Positions 1 to 9,148 of a stretch of DNA of 64,000 nt are shown one piece after another. The first letter of the stretch is position 1; each line of letters begins with the position of its first letter. This DNA comes from Bacteroidota bacterium (GTDB lineage Bacteria; Bacteroidota; Bacteroidia; Chitinophagales; Saprospiraceae), in assembly GCA_017857395.1 (NCBI GenBank), contig JAFMDF010000003.1, positions 1-64,000 on the forward strand. Reading direction: 5' to 3'. The translations under genes and the position numbers were made by a program. The notes beneath the pieces were generated by a model. It made no database searches, was not told where the DNA came from, and was given only the letters and a program-made list of their open reading frames with translations.

Positions 1-6
1 CAAGCC

Positions 7-1215
7 TTGGCAAAGGGAGAATATTGGGGCTGGATGCATGGCATGCCACATGCCGTCAAGGATTTAGCGGCTGTTGCTGGGATGCGCTATACTCAAGGTT
101 CGTTGTTGTTTAAAGACCGTATAGCAGAAGAAGACAGTCCGTTGATTGCTAAGATTCGGCAGGCAGGGGCTATTTTTATTGGCAAGACAAATACGCCTGA
201 ATTTGGATTGGGATCTCAAACTTATAACCCTATTTTCGGTGCGACTGGAAGTGCTTATAACCCCAATTTAACGGCTGGAGGAAGTAGTGGAGGTGCAGCT
301 TGTGGACTTGGCACAGGGATGTTGCCCGTTGCAGATGGAGGGGATATGATGGGGTCCCTCAGGAATCCTGGTGCCTTTAATAATGTCATTGGATTTCGAC
401 CAAGTACGACGGTTGTAATGGAGGAGGGAGATGCCAAGAATCGACTTTTATGGACTTCTGGACCAATGGGTAGAAATACGCGAGATGCTATTCAATTGCT
501 GCAAACGCTTGCCCGAAAACCCGTTTTTAATGACCTAAAACCTTTAGCATTGAAAGATGTCAAGATTGGTTGGATGGGGAACTTGAATAACTATTTGCCT
601 TTAGAAACGGGTATTCTTGATTTATGTGAGACCAGTTTGAAAACTGTCTCCGCTGCTGGTGCGATAGTCGAACCCATGCAGCCCCAATTTAATTTATCTG
701 ATTTATGGTTTTGTTGGACGACGCTTCGACATCATATTCGTTTAGAGCAGTTGGACTATTTAGAATTTCCAGCTAAACGGGACTTACTTAAACCAGAGTT
801 AATTTGGGAAATAGAAGAAGGCTTAAGCTTCTCCACACAAACCGTAGAAAAAGCGAACCAAATTCGGGCTGATTGGTATGTTGAATTAGACCGTATGTTT
901 GAGCAATATGATTTTTTAGTCTTACCGTCTGTACAAGTTTTTCCTTTTTCTAAGGAAACGCATTGGCCAAAAGAAATCAATGGCCAACCGATGGATACGT
1001 ATCATCGCTGGATGGAAGTGGTTATTTTGAGCAGTCTTGGTGGAATACCTGCGGTGAATGTTCCCGTGGGGTTTGACGCAAAGGGTAGACCAATGGGGAT
1101 GCAAATCATGGGGAAATTTGGAGCCGATAAAAAAGTGTTAGAATTTGCCTTGGCTTATGAACAAATTACAGATTATTTGAGTGTGCAACCGAAATTGATA
1201 GGAGGAGGTAATTAG
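7..1215 (+). CDS. Amidase signature family protein, probably 5'-truncated by the window edge
   Basis: Translation has the Gly/Ser-rich amidase signature GGSSGGAACGLGTGMLPVADGGDMMGSLRNPGAFNNVIGFRPS with an upstream HAVKD lysine. The ORF starts with TTG at the window edge. Confidence 0.88.
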   Translation: MAKGEYWGWMHGMPHAVKDLAAVAGMRYTQGSLLFKDRIAEEDSPLIAKIRQAGAIFIGKTNTPEFGLGSQTYNPIFGATGSAYNPNLTAGGSSGGAACGLGTGMLPVADGGDMMGSLRNPGAFNNVIGFRPSTTVVMEEGDAKNRLLWTSGPMGRNTRDAIQLLQTLARKPVFNDLKPLALKDVKIGWMGNLNNYLPLETGILDLCETSLKTVSAAGAIVEPMQPQFNLSDLWFCWTTLRHHIRLEQLDYLEFPAKRDLLKPELIWEIEEGLSFSTQTVEKANQIRADWYVELDRMFEQYDFLVLPSVQVFPFSKETHWPKEINGQPMDTYHRWMEVVILSSLGGIPAVNVPVGFDAKGRPMGMQIMGKFGADKKVLEFALAYEQITDYLSVQPKLIGGGN

Positions 1216-1325
1216 GTGTTTATAGTGTCAATAAGTAATTAGACAAAAAAAATGTTAGTTGACTTTTGGCGTACTGCTTAAAAGCCATTTTTAGCCGACT
1301 ATACATTTTGGTTGTCTAAGGCTTT

Positions 1326-1361
1326 GACTTGCGAAGTTTTCAAAACTTAGTAAGTCTTTTT
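1326..1361. terminator. Imperfect 15-bp inverted repeat followed by a T run, between convergent genes
   Basis: GACTTGCGAAGTTTT (1326-1340) / AAAACTTAGTAAGTC (1342-1356), 13/15 paired, then TTTTT. Confidence 0.55.
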
Positions 1362-1411
1362 GGCTAACAATCAGTTGTTTAGACTTCCCAAGCCTGTATC
1401 TGTATAGTAAT

Positions 1412-2662
1412 CTAAGATTTTTTATTAAGCAAATAATAACAAGCACCTGCTATCAAAAAAGAATCTAGAAAATGCGCATGGGTGAGTTGAAAGACCTCAA
1501 AATAAGTGCATAAGGCGATAGTGGAACTAATACCCCAACTGATTAACCCTTTGATTCCCCAAGGTTGAATCTCGGCCAAATCATATTGCTGTTTTTTTAA
1601 CCAAAAGAAATCCAGCAGATAGATAGCGGAAATAGAGGGGGTAAAAACACCTAGAATATCTAAAAAATCAAACAGGTAATCAGAAAATTGAAAAAGCGCC
1701 AACAAAGTGCCAAGCACACTAGTCACTATACACATAGTGCTAAATTTCCATGTCGTTTCCACCGTAGAAAAAGTCAAGACTGTAGAATATAAATTGGAGG
1801 CGTTGGTGACCCAAGTAGAAACAAATAATAAGACAAAAGCTGGCAATATTAAACCTAGTGAATTCATTATTTTTATAATGTCCACTTCTCCCGTTTTTAT
1901 AGCTGTAATGGCACTAATGATTAGAAAGAGTGGCGTACCAATGATTATTCCTAATACTGCAATTAAGCTTTGTTTATCATTATAAATAAATCTTGAAAAA
2001 TCTGCCATTAAAATAGGGACAAGGATGGAAGAACCTATTAAAACTGAAGTCGCATCAAATAAAGACATGCCGTTATTTGGGTCTGGCGCATAGTCCCAAA
2101 GATTGGTCACTACTGTGCTTTGACCTAATGCTTTATACGTGGCATAACCTAAAAATACGGTGAGCAATGGTACTGCAATATTTGCTAACTTTTCAAGACT
2201 TCGAATGCCATAAATAGTCGTTACGGTAATAAAGATACTAGTAAAAACGACGATACTCCAGAGCGGAAAAGCGGTATCAAATACAAGTAGCCCGGTTGCT
2301 TGAATGGCTTGTGCCAATAATTCTAAGGCAACAGAAAACCAGCCTAATAAAATTAATCCTATGATGAAATTGATGATTTTAGCACCCTGTTCTCCAAATG
2401 GAAACCGTAAAATCATGTAAGTGGATAATCTCGACCGATTGCCAACTATAGTGGTGGCAATACATAAGACAGTTAATATCATCGTTGAGATGCTATAAGC
2501 AATAAGTGCCTCTTTTAGTCCAACCGACAAGGCAATTTCTGCCCCTAAATACATAATGGGTAAACTAAAGCCCATCCCTGCAAGCACTAAAGCAATCATC
2601 CAGCCAGAAGTGAAGTCTTTTGCTTGTACTTTTGAAGTGGTGTATTGGTTATTTTCTGACAT
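1412..2662 (-). CDS. NCS1-type (cytosine/purine/hydantoin) permease
   Basis: 416 aa polytopic protein. GMGFSLPIMYLGAEIA, RSRLSTYMILRFPFG, LMADFSRFI and STWVTNASNLYS are typical of the CodB-like NCS1 family. Confidence 0.83.
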   Translation of the reverse strand: MSENNQYTTSKVQAKDFTSGWMIALVLAGMGFSLPIMYLGAEIALSVGLKEALIAYSISTMILTVLCIATTIVGNRSRLSTYMILRFPFGEQGAKIINFIIGLILLGWFSVALELLAQAIQATGLLVFDTAFPLWSIVVFTSIFITVTTIYGIRSLEKLANIAVPLLTVFLGYATYKALGQSTVVTNLWDYAPDPNNGMSLFDATSVLIGSSILVPILMADFSRFIYNDKQSLIAVLGIIIGTPLFLIISAITAIKTGEVDIIKIMNSLGLILPAFVLLFVSTWVTNASNLYSTVLTFSTVETTWKFSTMCIVTSVLGTLLALFQFSDYLFDFLDILGVFTPSISAIYLLDFFWLKKQQYDLAEIQPWGIKGLISWGISSTIALCTYFEVFQLTHAHFLDSFLIAGACYYLLNKKS

Positions 2663-2677
2663 GATTCGAGTTGCGAG

Positions 2678-4129
2678 TTATAGTACTGCCAAAACAGTTG
2701 TTAAATACGTCCAAAACTTTTGAGTTGAACTAATTTGTAAGGCTTCATCAGGTGAATGTGCGCCTGTAATATTTGGCCCAAAAGAAATGATTTCTAAATG
2801 GGGATAAGTTTCGGCTAAAATGCCACATTCTAAGCCTGCATGAATGGCAAAAATATCAGGTGCTTGACCGTATAATCGTTCATACACCTTTTTCATCGTG
2901 GCAAGGGTTTGGGTATTCGGTTCGGGTTTCCAACCAGGGTATGGATCCATTTCTGTTATTGCTGCATTTATAGCTAAAAAACTACTGCGAATCCCATTCA
3001 CTAAATCAGCTCGTTCGCTTTCAATAAAACTACGGGTGTGACAACTTATTTTATAATGTCCATTTCCCAATTGAATTTTGGCTAAATTATTAGAACTCTG
3101 CACCAAATTATTCAAAGCAGGCGTCATTCTATAAATACCATTTGGGCAAGTATAAATACTGGCGATTAATGATTTTTGGAGGGCATCAGGTAAAACAAAA
3201 GACTCCTTTTTTTCAGGGGTTAACTCAATGGCAAGTTTAGGGTCGTTCTCTTTATTTTCTTTTTGTAGTAAAACCGCCCAAGACAAGACCGCTTCTTTTA
3301 ACAAAGGAATAGCTGCTTTTTCAATACCAATAATAGCAGTACATTCCCTTGGTATGGCATTCGTTAGACTTCCGCCATTTATGGCACCGATTCGAACGCT
3401 AAAGTTTTTATCTAATTCAAATAATAATCTATTGAGTAACTTGATAGCGTTACCTTTTCCTTTGTGAATATCCACGCCTGAGTGACCGCCTGATAAGCCT
3501 TTGACACTTAATTTAAAAAAAGAAACGTCGGGAGACAGCATACTTTCATAATAACTTCCTTCAATTTCCACATCTACACCACCCGCCGAACCAATCGTCA
3601 AAGCATCATCTTCTTCCGAATCTAGGTTTAATAAAATAGCTCCTGTTAAAAACCCTTTTTTTAAACCCATTGCCCCTGTCATTCCGACCTCTTCGTCTAT
3701 GGTAAATATTGCCTCGATGGCTGGGTGTACTAAATCATTGGCTGCTAAAACTGACATAATTGCCGCAACTCCGATGCCATTATCTGCTCCAAGCGTTGTG
3801 CCTTTTGCCCGCACCCAATCCCCATCAACATACATATTGATACCCTGAGTGGTAAAGTCAAAATACGTATTGGCATTTTTTTGATGGACCATATCCAAGT
3901 GCCCTTGTAGGATAATGGTTGGTTTGGATTCCATGCCTTTAGTCGCTGGTTTTTTTATGAGGACATTGCCAATTTCATCGCCTATCGTTTCCAAACCTAA
4001 GTTTTCTCCAAATGTCTTCATAAATTGGATGACTTGTGCTTCTTTTTTGGAAGCCCTTGGAATGGCATTTAATTGACTGAAATGTTTCCAGATAGCAGTT
4101 GGTTGGAGGTGATTTAATGTATTTGACAT
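2678..4129 (-). CDS. pepD: PepD-like aminoacyl-histidine dipeptidase, M20 family
   Basis: 483 aa. LQGHLDMVHQKN, TTLGADNGIGVAAIMS, TIDEEVGMTGAMGL and AIHAGLECGIL motifs. Confidence 0.88.
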   Translation of the reverse strand: MSNTLNHLQPTAIWKHFSQLNAIPRASKKEAQVIQFMKTFGENLGLETIGDEIGNVLIKKPATKGMESKPTIILQGHLDMVHQKNANTYFDFTTQGINMYVDGDWVRAKGTTLGADNGIGVAAIMSVLAANDLVHPAIEAIFTIDEEVGMTGAMGLKKGFLTGAILLNLDSEEDDALTIGSAGGVDVEIEGSYYESMLSPDVSFFKLSVKGLSGGHSGVDIHKGKGNAIKLLNRLLFELDKNFSVRIGAINGGSLTNAIPRECTAIIGIEKAAIPLLKEAVLSWAVLLQKENKENDPKLAIELTPEKKESFVLPDALQKSLIASIYTCPNGIYRMTPALNNLVQSSNNLAKIQLGNGHYKISCHTRSFIESERADLVNGIRSSFLAINAAITEMDPYPGWKPEPNTQTLATMKKVYERLYGQAPDIFAIHAGLECGILAETYPHLEIISFGPNITGAHSPDEALQISSTQKFWTYLTTVLAVL

Positions 4130-4181
4130 GAAATTATTTTGTGTCTTATATAATCGCCAAATTTGGCGGTTACGAGTGATA

Positions 4182-5441
4182 CTAATCCTTCTTCACCTTC
4201 AAAAGTACCCCATAAAAAATCAAACCTGCCAAAAAAGCATCAATAAAAGGAATAGTCGTCAATTGAAATAATCCATTATGCGTAGCAATCGCCACTAAAG
4301 AACTAGCGCCCCAAGCCAATAAGGCTTGCCAAATATAAGCTGGTAATGCCTCGATTTCATTCACGTCGTATACACCTTTACTTACAAAAAAATAATGGAG
4401 GATAAATATGGATGCTAGAGAAGGAACGACGAGACTCACAAAAGTCAACATATCAATAAAATAAGTCGAGAACCCCATTATGGCGAGTAGGGTAGCGATA
4501 ATACTCGATACCACACCTATTGCCCAAAATTTCCATTTTTTATTAAGGGTGGCAAAAACGAGGATGGAGGAATAGAGATTGACCACGTTGGTCGTCCAAG
4601 TAGAGAAAATAAGTATAAAAAAAGCAGGTATCGTTAAACCTAACCCAATCATTATTTTCATAATGTCTTCTTCTCCTGTGAGAATAGACGGCGCTGCACC
4701 TGCAATTAAAACGAAGGGTTGACCTATAGCTAATCCTAAAGCACCCAACAAAGCATCTTTATCTTTTGCTGCAAAACGGGAAAAATCAGGCATAAAGACA
4801 GGCATTAAGATGGAAGTGCCTGTAATGATAGAAATAGCTTCTAAAGTAGTCATTTTACCATTGCCTGCAAAAGTCCAAATTTTCTCCCAACTCTCTGGTT
4901 CTTGTAACGAAACGTACAAAATATACCCAACAAAAAGGATTAAAAAGGGAACGGCGACATTGGAAAATTTCTCAATGACCCTAAAACCAAAAATGGTTGT
5001 TAAGGTCATCAATAGGCTACTCACCAAAATTAATATGGTTAAAGGAATATCAATATTAAGTACTTCAATGAAAGCGTCTGAAAGGGCTTGCCCGAATAAT
5101 TCAATGGTAATGGCATACCAACCCAATGCAGGTATGGCGACTAGCAGGTTAATAAATTTAACGCCCCTTTTTCCAAAGGGAAAATGCAAAATCATGTAGG
5201 TGGACAATCTTGTGCGCCGACCAATAATAGCCGTAATGGTACAAAGGACACCCAATACAATAGAAACAAAACCAAAGACCAATAAGGCAGATTGAAAACC
5301 GATAGATTGGGTCACATTCGCCCCTACATAGAAGACAGGAAGGGTAATACCAATCCCTACAATAACCCCCATGATGCTTAAGCCACCAACGGTGGCATTT
5401 TCTGGTACACGGGTAGTTGTAAAGTCGCCTTGTTCTGCCAT
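4182..5441 (-). CDS. NCS1-type permease, paralogue of 1412..2662
   Basis: 419 aa polytopic protein sharing RTRLSTYMILHFPFGKRG, MPDFSRFA and STWTTNVVNLYSS with the neighbouring permease. Confidence 0.83.
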   Translation of the reverse strand: MAEQGDFTTTRVPENATVGGLSIMGVIVGIGITLPVFYVGANVTQSIGFQSALLVFGFVSIVLGVLCTITAIIGRRTRLSTYMILHFPFGKRGVKFINLLVAIPALGWYAITIELFGQALSDAFIEVLNIDIPLTILILVSSLLMTLTTIFGFRVIEKFSNVAVPFLILFVGYILYVSLQEPESWEKIWTFAGNGKMTTLEAISIITGTSILMPVFMPDFSRFAAKDKDALLGALGLAIGQPFVLIAGAAPSILTGEEDIMKIMIGLGLTIPAFFILIFSTWTTNVVNLYSSILVFATLNKKWKFWAIGVVSSIIATLLAIMGFSTYFIDMLTFVSLVVPSLASIFILHYFFVSKGVYDVNEIEALPAYIWQALLAWGASSLVAIATHNGLFQLTTIPFIDAFLAGLIFYGVLLKVKKD

Positions 5442-5501
5442 TTTTATTTTACTAAATCATGGTGATTTTCAAAATCACTATGATTTAAACATGATTTAAA
5501 C

Positions 5502-6560
5502 CTACGAAACCAATTCCTGTTTCGCTAAAATTGCATCTGCCATTTCTTTTAAATCAGGATGACAAACGACCCCCTCTTTGACAATTAATTGGTCATCAAA
5601 GTAGATATTAGTCTTAGCAACAATGCCATCAAAATGAGATTTAGCAGGCTGACCAAGTGGCGGCATATCAATCGGACTCGTATGACCAAAACCAAAATCT
5701 ACCCCGCCCCAAATGCGTTCATCTTCTACGATTTCGCCACAGAGTTCATGGATGTTTGGATGTAAACCAATCATGTGGTGGGAAATTTTATACATATTGG
5801 GGTCATTAAAAGCGGCTAGATAATTGGCAAATTTTTCCGCCACTTTTCCGCCTTTTACGGCAGCTATTTTACCCGCTTTCATTTCGAATGTGACTCCTCC
5901 TTTATGCAAATCAGCGTTCATTAATTCATCAAAAACAATAGTGCCATTCATACTGCCTATCTTGGGCACAATATTGACATACCCCGGTGCGGTACAAAAT
6001 TTTGGGATAGAAAAATCTCCATTGTCTAAATCTAAGGCAAAATTAGCATCTGTTTCATAGCTGACATCGGTTCCATTTTTACTGGTAACCCGCACTTTCT
6101 GAGTGGTCGCTGCCATATCCTTTACTCGATGTAATAGCTTGCCTAGACTTGCTATATCAAAATCAGTAAATACTCTAGCCAAAGATTCAATAGAAGAGTC
6201 TCCTATGATGACATAGCGCAATTTTTTGTTCTTCGCCATTGCTGTCTCCCAGATTTCAGAATATAAAAGAATCGGCACATTGAGTTCTATCCAAACATCT
6301 ACTTCGCATAAGGCAGCGGTTAACGCTTTTGCGGGCCAATCGGGCATGCCTGCTTGTCCGTCTTCTCTTGCTCTTGGCGTATAGATAATCATCGGAATGC
6401 CACCTGCTGCATAAGCTGCTGCTGCCAAACCATCTACTATTTGTCTATCTGTCGCCGAATCAGCAGTAATCGCCACGGTTTCTCCTTTTTTTACTTGAAA
6501 CATCTCCTCTAGGAGTACCTTGGAAAATTTGGCTATTTCTAAATTATATTTGTTGGTCAT
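5502..6560 (-). CDS. M29 aminopeptidase / NicX (2,5-dihydroxypyridine dioxygenase)-like metalloenzyme
   Basis: 352 aa. C-terminal metal-site pattern KISHHMIGLHPNIHE ... VDFGFGHT ... KSHFDGIV. Confidence 0.65.
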   Translation of the reverse strand: MTNKYNLEIAKFSKVLLEEMFQVKKGETVAITADSATDRQIVDGLAAAAYAAGGIPMIIYTPRAREDGQAGMPDWPAKALTAALCEVDVWIELNVPILLYSEIWETAMAKNKKLRYVIIGDSSIESLARVFTDFDIASLGKLLHRVKDMAATTQKVRVTSKNGTDVSYETDANFALDLDNGDFSIPKFCTAPGYVNIVPKIGSMNGTIVFDELMNADLHKGGVTFEMKAGKIAAVKGGKVAEKFANYLAAFNDPNMYKISHHMIGLHPNIHELCGEIVEDERIWGGVDFGFGHTSPIDMPPLGQPAKSHFDGIVAKTNIYFDDQLIVKEGVVCHPDLKEMADAILAKQELVS

Positions 6561-6573
6561 TTATCTTTTTTTC

Positions 6574-6639
6574 CGTAGCTTAGACCTCTGGTCTGAGCAG
6601 ATTTACATGCTACTACTCAGGCCAGAGGCCTAAGCTACG
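6574..6639. repeat. Long inverted repeat, GTAGCTTRGAC family, copy 1
   Basis: CGTAGCTTAGACCTCTGGTCTGAG (6574-6597) / CTCAGGCCAGAGGCCTAAGCTACG (6616-6639), 22/24 Watson-Crick. It ends 4 bp before the TonB receptor stop. Confidence 0.9.
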
Positions 6640-6643
6640 ATTC

Positions 6644-9016
6644 CTAAAAATCAATTCCAAAAGTCGCTCCAATGGTAGCAGGACGACCTCTCCATCCGAT
6701 ACCTCCAAAAGGGTCTGCCTCTAAATAATATTGTTGGTCTGTGATATTTTTTCCCCAAAGCGCAAAACTAAGCTTATTCACATTTAAGGACACTCTAGCA
6801 TTGAGCAATTGATAGGCATCAGCAATAGTACCTTCCTCATTAGAATCATACCAATAGATTTTTCCCGTACCGTTCAGATTGATATTGATATCTAAACTTG
6901 CATTTTCTCCTACCTCAAAACTAGAAGCCAATCCGATATTGAAATTATTTTGAGGGACAAAAGAAGTAAAATTACCATTGAATTCATTTAAGTCTCTTGA
7001 AGTACCATCCGCTCCACCAGTAGTACCACCTTGATCAATTTTGGAATTGACCAAACCATAACTTAGGTTAACATCCAGGTATTTTGATAACCTGATTTTT
7101 GAATCTAATTCAAATCCAGCAATCGTACTCTTTTCATAGTTGTAATTACCAGGCACAAAATTATCTAAATCATATATAAATTGCTGCCTGTCCGTAAAGT
7201 CAGAAAAGAAGACAGAGGCATTCAGTAGAAACCGATTGTCCCAAAAGGAAGTTTTAGCACCGATTTCAAAATTATCAGATAATTCTTTGCGGAAATCAGC
7301 AGCAAAAAGTTCTGTGAACTGCGCATTGAAACCTCCTGATCGGTAGCCTCTACCGTAATTAAAATACATCAAGGCATTTTCAGACGCTTGGTAACTCAAC
7401 GAAGCTTTAGGTTGCAATACATTCGCATCTCTTTTGTTCACGATAGCCTCGGGTTCACCAAAAAGTAAGGGCAATCTATCTTCTTGCTCGTAATTGTCGA
7501 TATCATATCTAAGTCCAAATGATGCCGTCAACTTATCGTTTAGGCTATAATCTAAGAATCCGAAAAAAGCGATGGTATTGAAATCAACCGTATAATCAGT
7601 TACTGCCCAATCATCCGAAAAAGTTAAGTCAGACTGATAGAAGTTACGTTCTACATTTTGAAAAAAACCACCTACACTCCAATCTAATTTGGAAGCATTA
7701 TTATTGTTGGATAATCTAAATTCTTGGTTGATTGATTTTGTATCATTAAATTCTCCTTGATCTAAGCCAAAAAAGTCAACAAAACCATCAAATGGCTCTT
7801 CCGTAAAGTCAAGATCACCAGTTGTATTCCTGTCTACTTTACTGTAGGAAGTAATGCTCTGTAATTTAGCCTTCCCTAAATTAAATTGAAGGTTGACACT
7901 CCCAAATAAATTTTTCATATCAGAATTTCCGAAAACATCCTGATGGATGACACTATTCTCATTCGTCGGATTTGGATTAATCCCAGCAAAAAAGGGTGCT
8001 CCACCCGAGCCTATACTTGCAGGGTCTATAGAATAATAGGTCGCTCCTGCATCCGTATTCATATACTGCAAGGTGGCAGTCGCTTTTACTTTGCTAGAAG
8101 GCGTAAGGATTACTTGACCCCTTAGATTCAAATCTTTGCTAAAATCTACTTTTTTATCAAGAAAAGTATTCGTTAATAGCCCATTAAAATTCTGGTACTT
8201 CCCTGAAATTCTATAGTAAGCCTTATCTTCTGTTATCGCACCAGAGGAAACCAACTGACCAGAATAATAGCCTCCATTACCCGCACCAATCTGAATATTA
8301 TTTTTGCTTTCATTGGTCGGTTCTTTAGAATAGATGTTGATGGCTCCAGCAATAGCGTTTTTACCATATAAGGCGCCTTGAGGACCTTTTACCACCTCAA
8401 TTAAGGCTAGGTCAAAAACTTCTTGGTTCAATAATGCTGGATCTGGAATAGTCACTCCATCCACGACAAAAGCTACAGGTGCATCCGAGTTCCTTATTTG
8501 TGGAATGCCTCGGATTACCAAAAAATTAACGCCTACAGCTTGAGATTCGCTCAACTTCATATTAGGCACCAATTCAGCGAAGTCCGCTACATTAGAAATA
8601 CCTGCTTTTTCTATCCCCTCACTATTAAGCGCAGTTACGGACTCTGGTATTTTTTGAATAGAGGCGACTCGTTTTCTAGCTCTACCAACTACGCCAGAAA
8701 ATCCTTTAACAACCACCTCTTCTAATGTTTCGGCGGATTCCGTTAGCGTAATATTCAATCGGCTTTTTCCATCCAATGGCATTTCTATATCCCCATATCC
8801 TGTATAAGTAATCATTAAGGTAGCATCGGCGGATGCTACGGTTAATTCATAATTTCCATTATAATCGGAAACCGTCCCATTATTGGTGCCTTTTTCAACG
8901 ATTGTTGCGCCAATAAGCGTTTCGCCCGCCGCATCAACGATAGTTCCTGATACCGTTACTTGGGCATAGGAAAAAGTCGAAACAAGTAGAAATAATAAAT
9001 AAGTATATTTTTTCAT
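6644..9016 (-). CDS. TonB-dependent receptor with N-terminal CarboxypepD_reg-like domain
   Basis: 790 aa. Signal peptide, VSGTIVDAAGETLIGATIVEKGTNNGTVSDYNGNYEL, plug domain (VIRGIPQIRNSDAPVAFVVDGV, EVVKGPQGALYGKNAIAGAINI), C-terminal beta-barrel. Confidence 0.95.
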   Translation of the reverse strand: MKKYTYLLFLLVSTFSYAQVTVSGTIVDAAGETLIGATIVEKGTNNGTVSDYNGNYELTVASADATLMITYTGYGDIEMPLDGKSRLNITLTESAETLEEVVVKGFSGVVGRARKRVASIQKIPESVTALNSEGIEKAGISNVADFAELVPNMKLSESQAVGVNFLVIRGIPQIRNSDAPVAFVVDGVTIPDPALLNQEVFDLALIEVVKGPQGALYGKNAIAGAINIYSKEPTNESKNNIQIGAGNGGYYSGQLVSSGAITEDKAYYRISGKYQNFNGLLTNTFLDKKVDFSKDLNLRGQVILTPSSKVKATATLQYMNTDAGATYYSIDPASIGSGGAPFFAGINPNPTNENSVIHQDVFGNSDMKNLFGSVNLQFNLGKAKLQSITSYSKVDRNTTGDLDFTEEPFDGFVDFFGLDQGEFNDTKSINQEFRLSNNNNASKLDWSVGGFFQNVERNFYQSDLTFSDDWAVTDYTVDFNTIAFFGFLDYSLNDKLTASFGLRYDIDNYEQEDRLPLLFGEPEAIVNKRDANVLQPKASLSYQASENALMYFNYGRGYRSGGFNAQFTELFAADFRKELSDNFEIGAKTSFWDNRFLLNASVFFSDFTDRQQFIYDLDNFVPGNYNYEKSTIAGFELDSKIRLSKYLDVNLSYGLVNSKIDQGGTTGGADGTSRDLNEFNGNFTSFVPQNNFNIGLASSFEVGENASLDININLNGTGKIYWYDSNEEGTIADAYQLLNARVSLNVNKLSFALWGKNITDQQYYLEADPFGGIGWRGRPATIGATFGIDF

Positions 9017-9148
9017 CCTATTAAGTTTTAAAATAAATGAAAGATTAAGCTAAAAAGAATGTGAACTTAGGGAAGAGTTAATTCTATTCGTTTATTTTTA
9101 CTTATTTTTATTTTATTTAGTAATTCTATTTAAAAAATCAGAATAAAT

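Noticed and set aside
4810-5199. ORF antisense to the NCS1 permease (129 aa)
   Set aside because: Fully inside a convincing CDS on the other strand, with low-complexity composition and no motif.
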